Assembly (NCBI GenBank): GCA_036873135.1
Contig: JAPTYO010000008.1
Coordinates: 44,620,441 to 44,684,440, forward strand
Origin: Clarkia xantiana subsp. parviflora
Taxonomy: Eukaryota > Streptophyta > Magnoliopsida > Myrtales > Onagraceae
Length of the DNA stretch: 64,000 nt
Direction: 5' to 3'
Part shown: positions 33,896 to 46,700 of the stretch, piece by piece
Position numbering within the stretch: position 1 is the stretch's first letter
Layout: every line of letters starts with the position of its first letter
The notes under the pieces: generated by a model
Told to the model about the DNA's origin: nothing
Databases searched by the model: none
Seen by the model: the letters and a program-made list of their open reading frames with translations, nothing else
Position numbers and translations under genes: made by a program

Positions 33896-36457
33896 ATGGA
33901 AAACACTGAGAAGATCGAGCAACACGACAAGCGAATGGCCGAGATCGAGGCAGCCAACGCAAAGATGCATCAGGATATGGCCGATATGTCATCTAGCATG
34001 GAACGCATCATGGCACTACTTTAAGCTCAGTCAGCTTACCGCGCCCCAAACCCAGCTTTGCTACCAGAAATCACATGTCCAACCTCCTCCAAAACGCCCG
34101 TAGCAAATACCGGACCTCCGATGCCGGCTGCAACCGTGCTTTCCGACGCCACGGTAGAACCTCCTCGTGACCAACCCCCGGCTTTAGTCATACCAGACCA
34201 ATCCGCACCAAAGTCGTATGTCCTTCCAAATCCAACAACAATATATGGGCCCGTGAACAAAGGGGGTTCAGCCGGCACAAATGAATTCACATCATCACCG
34301 GTCATCGAATCCGAGCAGGATCGCCGCTTGAAGAAAATGGAGGAAAAGATGAAGGCTCTGTCCGGACTTGAGCAGTACGGGGGCATTGGTTACTCCGATT
34401 TATGCTTGTTCCCTGACATGTTAAGACCATAGAAGTTCAAAGTGCCTGATTTTGAGAAATATGATGGCACCGGAAATCCCATCGTCCACTTGAGGATTTA
34501 CCTTGCAAAGATGGCCCCTTATCAGCAGTACGAGAAGTTCTTGATCTAGACATTCCAAGAGAGCTTGAAAGGAGCAGCTTTGGTTTGGTTCGTCAGCTTG
34601 AAGGCCGGTGATATCTCAACCTGGGAGGACATGGCTAACGCTTTTGTTCGCCAATACAAGTTCAATCTGGACACTGCTCCGACTCGCATGGATCTTCAAA
34701 GCATGGAGATGACTGGCGGACAATCCTTCAGAAACTACATGCAGGAATGGAGAGAGAAGGCCGCATGAGTCCGACCACCACTGGAAGACACAGAAGCAGT
34801 ATATATGTTCATCGGAACTTTAAAGGGAGCTTACTACTCCCACTTATTGGGACATGTTTCTGCAAATTTTGCCGACCTGGTAAAATCCGGAGAGATGATT
34901 GAGCAAGGAATCCGAATGGGGAAGATTGAAGATCCTCTCAAAGGCTACCAAGGAGATGGTCTAAAAAAGGGTGGCGCCAAAAAGCCGCTGCCGAAAGATG
35001 CAACTGTAGGCGCAGTCTACCCAATGCAGTTGACAACCCCCACGGCTCAGCCAGTGACTCAAGTACCCCCGGCTCCACAACCCTCCTTTACAGGCGGACA
35101 AGCAAATCGAGCTAATTTCAGGCAGAGAGAAACAAGGGCCTTCACCCCTTTACCTGTGTCAATGGCTGAGGTGTACCAGAAGATGTTGGAACAAAACCTC
35201 ATCGACCCCGAGTTCATGAGGCCAGATTCGAGAGTACTCAATGACGATCCAAACTCGAGATGCGAGTTCCACATGGGAGTAGCTGGACACTCGATAGAGA
35301 AATGCACTTGTCTGAGACACAAGATTCAGGACCTCACTGACAATAAGCTCCTTATTCTTAACCCAATCCCTCCTCCTAATGTTAAGACAAACCCTTTGCC
35401 GCAACACAATGCTGGTTCATCATCATCCATCAGCATGATCTGTCTCGAAGAGGAGTCGTCAGAAGATGTCGCTATTGCAGTAATCACGCCGTTCATACTT
35501 AATTATGTGCCTGAAAAGTCGGCCAGGTTGCCACTAGTGATGCAGGGCCCGACTCCTTTCCAATATGAAAGCAACAAGAAGGTCCCTTGGAATTACGAAG
35601 CTCAGATAGTCGGAGCAGCAAAACCAGACGATCATGTTATGATCATGACACGTTCGAGTCGTTCGTACATGGAGGATGTTGCTAAAGATAAGGCTGTAGA
35701 AGTAACACCAAAGAAGAAGGTGACTGACGAAGAAATTGTGGACTTTGTAAAGTTCATGAAGGAAGGAGAGGACAAAGTGATTGATCAGCTCCGCAAGACT
35801 CCGGCTCAAATTTCTTTGCTTGCTCTCCTCTTAAGCTCAGAAAGTCATCGTGAAGCTCTCATGAATGTGCTCAAAGAAGCGTTAGTGCTGAAGGAGACCT
35901 CTGCTGAACAGATGGGTAATGTTATTGGCTCTATATTCTCGAACCAGATCTATTTCGGGGATGATGATCTAGGAGTCGACGGTCGGAACCATGTGAAAGC
36001 CCTCCACATCGTCTGCAAGTGTAACAGATTCGTGCTTTCGAAGGTCATGGTTGATGGTGGCTCGGCAGTCGACGTTTGCCCATTATCCACGCTCAAGCAA
36101 ATGAAGATTGACATGTCCCATATCCGTACGAGTATGTCGGCAGTTCGAGCTTTTGATGGCACGAGAAAGGAAGTTTATGTAGAGATTGATTTGCAGCTCC
36201 AGATTGGTCCGAATGTTTTTGATGTCACTTTCAGGGTCATGGATATCCCGAATGTTTTCAGCCTTCTCTTGGGAAGACTATGGATCCACGCGCCTGGGGC
36301 GGTTCCATCCACCCTACACCAGAAGCTGAAATATATGATCGACAACCGCCTTGTGGAAATCAGGGGAGAAGGTGATCACAACATTATCAGGAAACGGCGG
36401 TCCCTGTCATCAACAATAGTGGAGATGAGCCACCTGCATACCATTCCTTTGAGCTAA
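33896..36457 (+). pseudogene. Gypsy-3 gag and protease
   Basis: The frame starts at the ATG at 33896 with a short coiled coil (MENTEKIEQHDKRMAEIEAA). Capsid blocks follow: KFKVPDFEKYDGTGNP, HLRIYLAKMAPYQQYEKFL, LKGAALVWFVSL, and a QSFRNYMQEWREKAA helix. A C-terminal nucleocapsid-like CEFHMGVAGHSIEKC follows, then protease with VMVDGGSAVDVCPL and SLLLGRLWIHAPGA. Stops in the same frame lie at about 34022 (TAA), 34430 (TAG), 34547 (TAG) and 34766 (TGA). The long clean stretch is 34805-36457. A frame change near 36420-36457 leads into the next exon frame. Confidence 0.88.
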
Positions 36458-36947
36458 TCTCCGTCATCAGGGATTTGGGAGAGCCAACGCTGAGCAAAGC
36501 AGACATCATGGTAGGAAGGTTCATGTTGAAGAATAATTTCGTCCTGGGTCAAGGCCTGGGTATCAGGTGTCAAGGGATCCCGCGTCCACTCCAGCTGAAG
36601 GAAAGTGTATGCAGATACGGGCTAGAGTATTCCCCGTTCCAAGAAGATGATCAAAGTGCACATGGGGAGCAACAACTGATAGGTTTCCAGAGGGGACGAT
36701 TCGCTAGAAGGTGGAGGCCTATGAACATTCCGCCACTGTCAGTGACTTTCCCAGGGCCACCTCAGGTCATTCGAACTGATGAAGATGAAGCATTACAAGC
36801 CATAGCCGGATTGTTCATCACCGACACCACAGTTGGAGCCATCCTCGAAGAAGTTCCCCCAGGCATTTATGTCCGACCATTTGTTGAAGGAGAAGCAATC
36901 ACCAATTGGTTTTCGATTCCAGTTTATGCTCTTTCGCTTAGCGATGA
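36458..36947 (+). pseudogene. Gypsy-3 protease-RT linker, exon end before the intron
   Basis: This frame (from about 36430) has a glycine-rich GRFMLKNNFVLGQGLGIRCQ segment resembling the G-patch-like piece after protease in this lineage, and ends with acidic residues. Its last two bases before the donor at 36948 form a split codon that is completed by the first base of the next exon. The unspliced frame hits a TAA at 36949-36951. Confidence 0.7.
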
Positions 36948-37126
36948 GTAAGATGTATGAGTTTTTGTTGTACTCCTTTGCGCGGCAAGATCATGAGCCC
37001 CGCATTGGAAAGAGGGATATTTTCATGATCTTATCAATATATATAAATACCTTTATTTCAATTTTACTCATTTTCTTTTATTCCCCGTCAAATTCGCATT
37101 GATTCCGGTTATTTTCCTTACCGTAG
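36948..37126 (+). other. Predicted Ogre intron between protease and RT
   Basis: A 179-bp interval with donor GTAAGA at 36948 and acceptor TTACCGTAG ending at 37126, preceded by a pyrimidine-rich run. Removing it joins a phase-2 exon end to a one-base exon start and keeps the frame into pol. An intron at this place is known for Ogre elements. Confidence 0.75.
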
Positions 37127-40100
37127 GAAAAATACAAGAAAACACGAAAGCCATGACGATGTGATTCCATCAGAGGAATATAATGATGACCATGTTCCGA
37201 TCTAAATAAGAGAGAACCTCGAGAGATTCGAAGAGAGAAAGCCATCAACTTCCGAAACTATCGAAATAGTTAACATCGGTACGAAGGAAGATTCCCGAGA
37301 GCTCAAAATTGGGGCAACCCTTGATCCTTCTCAGAAAGCCCAGATGATCGAGCTACTAGACGAGTACAAAAAGATCTTTGCTTGGTCATATTTTGATATG
37401 CCAGGTTTAGATACAACGATTGTGAAACATACTCTGCCCATAGATACTGAGAAGTTCAAGCCCAAAAGACAACATTTAAGGCGGCAGAGTCCAGAGTTAC
37501 TCCTCAAGATCAAGGAAGAGATCATCAAGCAAATTAACGCGGGGTTCCTTGAGGTGTGCAACTACTCCGAGTGGGTCGCCAATATTGTCCCTGTACCGAA
37601 GAAGGATGGTCGTGTTCGAGTCTGTGTTGATTATCGAGATCTCAACAAGGCTAGTCCGAAGGAAAACTTTCCACTCCCTCATATCGACATGTTAGTCGAT
37701 AACACAGCACGGCACAGCATGTTCTCATTCATGGATGGGTTCTCTGGATACAATCAAATCAAGATGGCAGAAGAGGACAAGTCAAAAACCACTTTCATCA
37801 CAATGTGGGGCACGTTTTGCTACAAGGTCATACCATTCGGACTCGAGAATGCGGGGGCAACTTACCAGAGAGCAATGGTGACATTGTTCCATGACATGAT
37901 TCATAAGCAGATAGAAGTATATGTCGATGATATGATCGCAAAGTCCCGCGAAGATGAAGACCACCTTGTCAACCTGCAGATGCTCTTTGAACGGCTTAAG
38001 AAGTTTAAACTCAGGCTAAATCAAGCAAAATGCACATTCGGAGTAACATCCGGTAAGTTGCTGGGCTTTATAGTCAGCAAGAAGGGTATAGAAGTGGATC
38101 CCGACAAGGTCAAAGCGATACTAGACCTTCCAACACCGTCTACCGTCAAGGGGGTCAGAAGCTTGCTCGGACGTTAGAATTACATCGCGAGGTTCATCGC
38201 CAATATGACGAACAAGTGTCAACCTTTGTTCCGCCTCCTGCGGAAAAATGCATTGATTGAATGGGATGAAGAGTGTCAGCATGCCTTCAAGTCAATCAAA
38301 GAATATCTCGTCAATTCGCCGGTTTTGGTCCCGCCCACTCCGGGTCGGCCGCTCATTTTGTATCTGGCGGTTCAAAAAGGCTCATTGGGATGCATGTTGG
38401 GGCAACTAGATGAAGATGGCCAGATAGAGCACGCCATTTATTACCTCAGCGAGAAGTTCACTGAAGGAGAGGCCAAGTACACGGAGGTTGAAAGGACAAG
38501 TTGCGCATTAGTATGGGTTATGCAGCGACTCCGACAGTATACGTTGTATTACACCATACATCTCATTTCTAAGCTGAATCCCTTGAAATACATACTAGAG
38601 AAGCCGGCATTAATGAAGAATGTCGCCAAATGGCAGGTCCAGCTTGCTGAGTACGACATACAGTTCATTCCTCGTACTTTTATAAAAGGGCAGGCTATTG
38701 CAGATCATCTAGCCGAGTTTCCCATTGATGACGATCATCAAGCAAGTCACGAGCTTCCGGATAGCGACATACTTCAAGTGGAGGAAGAGACAGAAAATGG
38801 AAGCATGTGGAGAATGTATTTTGATGGAGCTGCAAACTCCACCGGATGTGGTAAAGGGGCAGTACTTGTATCCCCAAAAGGTCAACATTTTCCTGTAGCA
38901 GCAGAGATCACTTTCCCGTGCACCAACAATGTGGCGGATTACGAAGCGTGCATTCTCGGGTTGCAAACGGAAATTGATTTCAAGATACATGAATTGGAGG
39001 TTTATGGAGATTCCATGCTGATCATTCTCCAAACCTTGGGAGAATGGAAAACGAGAGATCCCAAGTTGCAACCATATCATCAGCATATCGAAGAGTTGAG
39101 CGAGAATTTTGAGGAAATAACATTCACGCAGATGCCTCGGAGTAAATATCAATTTGCAGATGCGTTGGCAACCCTCGCATCGATGGTGAATATCTCGGAC
39201 GGGAATTCCATAGAGCCTCTCGAGATTGAAGTAAACAAGCGTCCTGCATATTGTTGCACACTTGAAGAATCAGATGGCGAACCCTGGTTCCTTGATATAA
39301 AGAGATACTTGCAGTCAGGCGAGTTTCCCGAGGGTGCAAGTAGCAAAGATCGGAAAACCATCCGCAGGATGGCATGCAATTACTTTCTTAGTGGTGAGGT
39401 TCTTTATAGAAAATATTTTGATGCCACCCTTTTGAGATGTGTAGGTTCGGAAGAGGCGAAGCGATTGATGGAGGAAGTCCACGAAGGAAGCTGTGGACCG
39501 CACATGAGCGGTCATATGCTCGCGAGAAAAATCATAAGGATGGGCTATTTTTGGACTACCCTGATGTCAGATTGCGTGGAGCACGTCTGGCGATGCCACT
39601 TATGCCAGGTGTACTCTAGTCAGATTCATGCGCCGCCAAATGAGTTGCATCTGATGTCTTCTCCGTGGCCTTTTACAATGTGGGGAATTGACGTGATCGG
39701 TCCCATTTCACCAAATGCATCTAACGGCCACAAGTTCATTTTGGTGGCAATTGATTATTTCACCAAGTGGATAGAGGCTGTCACACTTGCGTCAGCTACT
39801 GCAAAAGCGTTTGAGCGTTTCTTACGAAGGGACATCGTTGCCCGTTACGGGGTACCCGAGACAATAATCACGGACAATGCCATGAATCTCAACAACAAGT
39901 TGATAAACGATTTATGTGTTCAACTGAAGATCAAGCACAGGAATTCGTCCCCATACCGCCCTCAGATGAACGGCGCGGTGGAAGCAGCGAATAAAAACAT
40001 AAAGAAGATCGTTGAGAAGATGACAGTCACATACAAAGATTGGCATAATATGCTACCTTGGGCACTCTTGGCATACAGAACATCAATCCGTACTTCAACC

Positions 40101-40532
40101 GGGGCAACTCTGTTTTCTCTCGTGTACGGAACTGAAGTTGTTCTGCCCGTGGAAGTGGAGATCCCCTCTGCAAGGATCCTGGCAGAATCAGGGCTCGATG
40201 AGGCAGAATGGGCTAGACAAAGGTATGAACAATTGAACCTCATCGACGAAAAGAGGCTCACGGCACTATGTCATGGGCAATGTTACCAACAACGGATGGC
40301 TAGGGCCTTTGACAAGAAGGTGCGACCACGTAATTTCCAACCAGGAGACCTGGTGTTGCCTAAAGTACTGCGTATCAATCCTGATTCGCGAGGGAAGTTC
40401 GCGCCAAAGTACGAAGGACCCTACGTGGTCAAAGAGGTATTCAAGGGAGGTGCGCTAATCATCACGGATATGGACGGTCAGGACCTTCCTAGTCCAGTCA
40501 ACACAGACGCACTTAAAAGGTATTATGCCTGA
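37127..40532 (+). pseudogene. Gypsy-3 pol: RT, dual RNase H, integrase
   Basis: One frame runs from 37143 to 40532 apart from a TAA near 37203 and a TAG at 38175-38177. RT: FAWSYFDMPGLDT, WVANIVPVPKKDGRVRVCVD, DLNKASPKENFPLPH, FMDGFSGYNQIKM and active site YVDDMIAKS. The first RNase H domain is degenerate (LYYTIHLISKLNPLKYI). The second, archaeal-type domain has the catalytic set DGAAN, DYEACILGL, YGDSMLI and FADALATLAS. Integrase: an H...H...C...C finger (HEGSCGPHMSGHMLARK...CHLCQVYS), WGIDVIGPISP, ITDNAMNLNN, and RPQMNGAVEAANKNIKK with the DDE set in place. The C-terminal domain ends PVNTDALKRYYA. With two stops it is close to intact. Confidence 0.93.
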
Positions 40533-40710
40533 AAAGAGCAGTTTCTCCGTGTAAAGTTTAAAAAAAAAAAAGAGAGAGCAAAAAAGAGAGAAAAAGAAAA
40601 AAGAAAATTTCCCGCTAGGTCGAAAACCTGTAAAGGCGACTTAGGCAAAAGTTAGGGATGAGAGGCATGATTGAAAATCTGAAAGGACAGTCATGGTAAA
40701 AGCAGAGTCG

Positions 40711-40745
<35 letters not shown>

Positions 40746-41950
40746 CTTAAGTAGCGATGACGACAAGCTTCATAGCGCATCCTGAGCTACTTACATGAGA
40801 TTTTCAAACTGTATTCTTAAATGGGCCACAGCCACCCTCCAAATGGCTACAATCAAAAGAAGCTCCCGCGACATTGAAGAAGGTAAGAGAAGGGTCACAG
40901 CCACCCTCAAACGGCTACAAATACTCCCGTATCGAGGCGAGAATAAAGGACGGGTCACAGTCAACCCGAAATTGGCTACTGAAAGAAGCTTCCGCAACAG
41001 CAAATGAGGAAAACAAAGATAGGGCCATAGTCACCCTCTTAAACGGCCACCAAATAAAGAGTGCTTCCGCTAGGTTGAAAACCCGAAAGGGCGGCCTAGG
41101 CAAAATCAGGAAACGAGGGGCATGGTTGTAAATTCCGAAATTGTGATTATGGCAAAAGGAGAGAAAAAAGAGAAATTCTCGAAAAAAAAAAAAAAAAAAA
41201 AAAAAGATCCCGTTAAGTTGTCGCACCATGCGCAATTTAGGCAAAAATTAGGGACAAACATTCAAGTGCAACACAGCACCTTCCAAAGTCAACTTCACGG
41301 AAAGCGGGGCGGTTACAGTCTGCTCTCGCGAGTCACCATTCAAAGACGAGTAGGACTATTACAGTCTGTTCAGACAAGTCACAACCGACAATCAGGATCT
41401 GAAGTTTTCCAGCTTTTTGAGAGTCACCCCCAACGAGTGAAGCCTTAGTATTCAGCCTTCGCAAGTCACGCCACTAGAGGCATTTCTCCAACGGACGCCA
41501 CTAGAGGCACTTCTCCAAAAGACGCCACTAGAGGCTCTTCTCCAACCGACGCCACTAGAGGCGCTTCTCCAACGGACGCCACTAGAGGCTCTTCTCCGAC
41601 GGACGCCACTAGAGGCTCTTCTCCGACACATGCCACTGGAGGCTTTTCTTTATCGCTCGCCACTGGAGGCATCGTCAATCAAGATTTTACTTTACTGCAC
41701 GCCACTGGAGGCTTTACTTTTCCGCACGCCACTGGAGGCTTTACTTTCTACACCGCCAACAGAGGCACGCTAATGAAGGCACCGCCAACAAGGGCACCGC
41801 CGACAGAGGCTCTACTTTTTCGCACCATCTATAAAACCAAAGGCTACCTTGGAGACTTGAAGACCCGGAAGACGACATACTTCCTAGCCAAAATTAGTGT
41901 TTACTCGTCTTTGGACAAACCCCCTCGAGTGCATTCTACGGGAGTTCGCC
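40533..41950. repeat. Gypsy-3 3' region: A-rich modules and tandem arrays
   Basis: No gene is supported. A module of about 130 bp (CCGCTAGGT-GAAAACC then GGC-ACTTAGGCAAAA) occurs at about 40611-40740 and 41066-41207. Each copy ends in a poly(A) run (about 31 and 22 A), and the start of a third follows at 41209. Between them are four degenerate units of about 65 bp (GGGTCACAGCCACCCTC core, 40819-41050). At 41470-41810 a 27-bp unit (GACGCCACTAGAGGCTCTTC core) is repeated about 12 times with drift to GCCACTGGAGGC. Confidence 0.85.
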
Positions 41951-41965
41951 CAAAGAGGGGCAAGC
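41951..41965 (+). other. Gypsy-3 polypurine tract
   Basis: CAAAGAGGGGCAAGC directly before the TG of the 3' LTR. Confidence 0.82.
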
Positions 41966-42950
41966 TGTAAACACCTAATTTTGGTACGCACGACACGTAC
42001 GTAACATGTTAAAAATGTTACGTGTAACGCATTTAAAAAAAGGAAATATTTAAATATGGAAGGTCACGGGGTTGCCAAAAATAGGCTTAGTTTAAATTAG
42101 GATAGCATATATGCATTAAATATGGTGTAATAATCAGAAAATATATAGTATATATATTTATATATATATTTTCGGATTTATTAGAGTGTATATTGAGCAA
42201 ATATTGCTTTCCTAATATTAGGGGGTAGGGTGGCTATAAATAGGTCTCTTGACAATGTAAAAAAAAACAAAAAATAAAACAGCAATAAAATAAAGTTTTT
42301 TCTCGATTTCTATGCACAGTACCCATCTCTCTCTTCAGCCCTGCCATTACCGTCATTCGCCGGAGCTCCGACCACCTTCACCGGCCACTGCCCAGACTCG
42401 CCGAACTACACCGCTCAGCTCATTGCCGTCCCAGTCCGGCCAAGGCGTCACCCGCTGCAGTCCTGTGTCGCACGCCCAGCGCCACCAGCACCTGCTGCCG
42501 CTGTCAATTCTGGCCCGGCCAGCCGCTATCAATTCTGGCCCGGCCAGCCGCTGCGTTCCATTCGCCCTCCGGTCGTCGTAGTCTTCCCCCTTCCGGTGCC
42601 GCCCATCTTCGCCGCCATCCTCCCTGTCGTCGACCTTCCCGTCCGCCGGAGTTGCTAGCTGACCCGTCGTCTTCTAAGGGAGGGCGAAGGTAAGCCCCGT
42701 TTTTTTTATATATATTTAATTATTTACTGATATTATTATTATATATTTTTATTATTATTATGGGTATTATTGTACCATGTTAATTGGATAGTTAGATGTA
42801 AATTAATTAGATAGCATGGGCTATTGTACATATGTATGTGACATGTAACTGTTTGTCATAATTTTGAGCATGTTTAATTCCGTTTAGACTTTAACGTAAT
42901 TAGGAGTTTTAGGTTCTTAATAATATTTTAATGCTCAGTTTTATCGTTAA
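41966..42950 (+). repeat. Gypsy-3 3' LTR, first piece
   Basis: Matches 30224 onward. TATA box at 42235-42243. It is cut by Gypsy-4 after gttaa (42946-42950) and continues at 52388. The summed length (985 plus 329) is close to the 5' LTR. Confidence 0.95.
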
Positions 42951-43699
42951 TGATGGATATACGCCCAATTTGAACCCGTTGACTTCCGAGTCGTTTTATT
43001 TTTATCACCCCGTTAATGATTGTAAATCGAAACTTCAACCCGAACACTTCGCGAGAACACCAAAGGTCCGGACGAGGCCGAAGCGCTCGTCCGGCCGAGT
43101 CAGACTCACCTAGGTGAGGTTGGGTGGCCACACCCGACCTCCCCTAGGGGAGATAGGGTTGGCCAACCCTATCTCCCCTAGGAGGGGTTGGGTGGCCTCA
43201 CCCAACCCCTACCCTTGGGGGTCGGATTTTCCTTCCACCCAAGGGCCCCGCCACCACTCTTGGACTCCCATACTCGGTTTCTTTCCGCCAACCTTCTCCG
43301 TATCCTAAGGTCTTAATTACGTACTTAAAGGTTAGTTAACTGTGTTTAAAGGTTAACGATGTCATTAAGCCACCTTAATGACACCGTTGCCTATAAATAC
43401 CACACCTCCACTATTCATTTGATCATCTCGACAAGTTGGATAATTTTGCTCTGACATCTCTCTAGCTTTATCTCTCTAAAACCGTACTGACTTAGGCATC
43501 GGAGAGGGTTCATCAGGCACCACCCCCCTCCCTCTGTGCCTGGTATTGCCCCTTCTGCAGGGCGAAAGGAGAAGAGAAGCTAAGGACGGAAGGACACGAG
43601 CTAGGACAGCGTAACCCGAGAGCACCGAATCCGCAATATCTCCAGTGAGGGACGAGACCTGAGTCGACCGCCCGTTGACCCTAGACTCGGAACCTAACA
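42951..43699 (+). repeat. Gypsy-4 5' LTR
   Basis: TGATGGATAT...GAACCTAACA, 749 bp. TATA box TATAAATA at 43392-43399. The U3 region has nested inverted repeats based on CTCCCCTAGGGGAG and GGGTTGGCCAACCC (about 43135-43210). Confidence 0.95.
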
Positions 43700-43700
43700 C

Positions 43701-43717
43701 TTGGCGCCGTCTGTGGG
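43701..43717 (+). other. Gypsy-4 primer binding site
   Basis: TTGGCGCCGTCTGTGGG, one base after the LTR end. Confidence 0.9.
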
Positions 43718-43750
43718 TTTTGAACAGAAAGCCTAATTATCACCAGCCAG

Positions 43751-46700
43751 ATGGCAACCGTATATGTCATTCATGGAGGTTATGGAGCTGGAGGAGAGTC
43801 AGCGAATGCTAGAGAAGCGTATATGGCACAGTTAGAAGACCCTAAGCCAAAGGAAGAACAAGCAGAAAGAAAGAGAGAAGATATAATACAATTTTCAAGA
43901 AGAGACATGGAGCATGTGTTACCAGACAACAAGGATGCCCTAGTCATAACAATGAAGATCACTGATATGGACATTGGAAGAATCCTAGTAGACAGTGGAA
44001 GCTCACCCAACATCATTAGCAAGAAAGTCCTCAACATACTGGGAGTAAGGCCAAGTAGCATAAAACAGGTTCACTCCCCCTTGGTGGGATTTTCAGGAGA
44101 GCCAACATACCCACTGGGGGCAGTCACACTACCTGTGACACTAGGCATAGGCCAGAGGCAGTTAAAGATAGATATCCCATTCTTCATCACATAAGAAATG
44201 GAGGAATACAATGGAGTCCTGAGTACCACTACAATCAACAAGTGGGGTATGGTGCCATCAACACTATATCAGAAAATGAAATTCCCCACAAGCCAAGGAA
44301 TAGGAGAAGTAAAGGGTAACCAGAAGGTAGCAAGGAAATGTGCAAGGATCGCACTAAGCAAGAAGAAGAAAACAAGAGAGGTCCTACTAATAGATGAGGA
44401 CCCAAGAGAAGATCACGGAAGACCAGCCCCCATGGAGGAATTAAAAGAAATACTCATAGAAGAACCCGATAGGAAGGCAAAAATCGGGACCGCCTTATCA
44501 CAGGAAGAGGAAAACCACTTAGTAGCTTTACTAAGGGAATACAAAGATCTGTTCGCCTGGTCACCAAGCGATATGCCAGGAATATCAGAAGAAGTAATCT
44601 CACACAAGCTCAACATAGACGCAGCAACGCGACCAATAACACAAAAAGTAAGGCCAATGGGAGGAAGCAAAAAGATAGCTATCCAGGAAGAAGTAGAAAA
44701 GCTATTGAAGGCAAATTTCATCAAGGAGATCAGATTCCAAACATGGGTGGCAAACCCAGTACTGGTAAAGAAGGCGGGGGGAAGTTGGAGAATGTGCATC
44801 GATTATCGCGACCTAAACAAAGCATGCCCTAAGGACTCATATCCGCTACCAAGAATAGATTAGTTAGTGGATGCAACATCAGGTCACCAACTAATGAGCT
44901 TCATGGATGCATACTCAGGATATAACCAGATAAAAATGGCCCCTGAGGACGCCCCTCACACAGCATTCTACGCTGATAGCGAGATATACCATTACACGGT
45001 GATGCCTTTCGGACTCATAAATGCTGGAGCGACATACCAAAGAATGGTCAACAAAATCTTCGGGGACATGATAGGAAAGACAATGGAAGCATATGTGGAC
45101 GACATGATCGTCAAATCCAAAAAGAAAAAAGACCATGTGGAGAACCTTCGATCAACGTTTGAGAGGATGAGGCAATACCAAGTCCGCCTAAACCCGAAAA
45201 AATGTGCATTTGGGGTACAATCAGGGAAATTTTTAGGATTCATGGTAAGCCAGCGAGGCATAGAGGTGAACCCCGAAAAACTACAGGCAATTGAAGAAAT
45301 GCAGTCACCTACGAAGCACAAAGAGGTTCAACGACTGAACGGGAGGTTGGCAGCTCTTAACAGATTCCTATACAAAATAGGAGACAAGGCATTACCCTTC
45401 TTTGAGGTACTAAGGGCAAACAAGAAATTCGAATGGACACCAAGATGTGAGGAAGCCTTCCAGCAACTCAAACAACGCCTAAAGACACTACCACCCCTAG
45501 CAAAGCCTACACCAGGGGAGCCCCTCTACCTCTACATCGCCGTGAGCAACGTGGCAGTAAGCTCAGTGCTAATTAAACAAGAAAACGCTGCACAATTGCC
45601 GGTTTACTTCGTAAGCAAAACATTGGCAAAGTATGAGATCAACTACTTGCCAATAGAAAAGTACCTCTATGCACTGATTATATCAGCAAGAAAGTTGAGA
45701 CCGTATTTTCATGGGCATGAAGTAACTGTCCTCACAGATCAACCATTGAAACACCTCCTCCAAAGACCAGACACATCGGGAAGACTGACCAAATGGGCAA
45801 TTGAGCTAAATGAGTTTCGTATTCATTTTGCCCCAAGAACAGCCATAAAGGGGCAGGCTCTAGCAGATTTTATTGCCGAATTCACTGAAATTAATCCAGA
45901 CGAAGACTTGGGAGAAGTCAAAACTACAAGCGAGGCAAGTAGTAGTCAGGAGAAACAACCAGAAGAATTATGGGAGATGCATACTGATGGATCATCCAAC
46001 GGAGGAGGTTCAGGTGCAGGCCTCCTACTATACCCACCAAATAGCGATACACCTCTGCGCTATGCCATGGCACTCACCTTTAAGGCAACGAACAACGAGG
46101 CTGAATACGAAGCACTGATAACAGGCCTGAGAATAGCCAAAGGAGTAGGGGCAAAGCATCTAAGAGTTAAGTGCGATTCTCAACTAGTTGTCAATCAAGT
46201 GAAAGGAATCTACACTGCAAAGTCCGAAAACATGCAGAAGTACTTGCAGCAAGCCAGGGACTTAATAAAGAGCTTTCAAAGCTTCGACATTGAGTCAGTC
46301 CCAAGAGAACAAAACCAAGAGGCAGACGCCTTAAGTAAACTAGCCCTAGGGGTAGAAGCAGGCAAAGAAGTTCACTTTGTAGAGCAAAGGATACAATCAG
46401 TGATAGAACAAATGGAAGTTCTAGTAATAGATGAAGCAGAGGCCTGGATGACCCCAATGCGTCAATACATCATGGAAGGAAAACTCCCAAAGGATAAGGT
46501 AGAGGCCGTCAAGATTGAAAGGATGGCTAGGAATTACGCAGTGATGGATAATGAACTCTACAAGAAAGGGTACTCCACACCCTTCCTCAAATGCATAACA
46601 TACCCAGAAACAGAGAGAGTACTTGCAGAACTCCATGAAGGAGATGCGGGGTGCCATGAAGGAGCACGATCAATAATCCGAAAGGTCTACAACCTATGAT

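Noticed and set aside
41466..41678. Minus-strand frame with repeated PLVASVGEE
   Set aside because: It is the translation of the 27-bp tandem array in the Gypsy-3 3' region.
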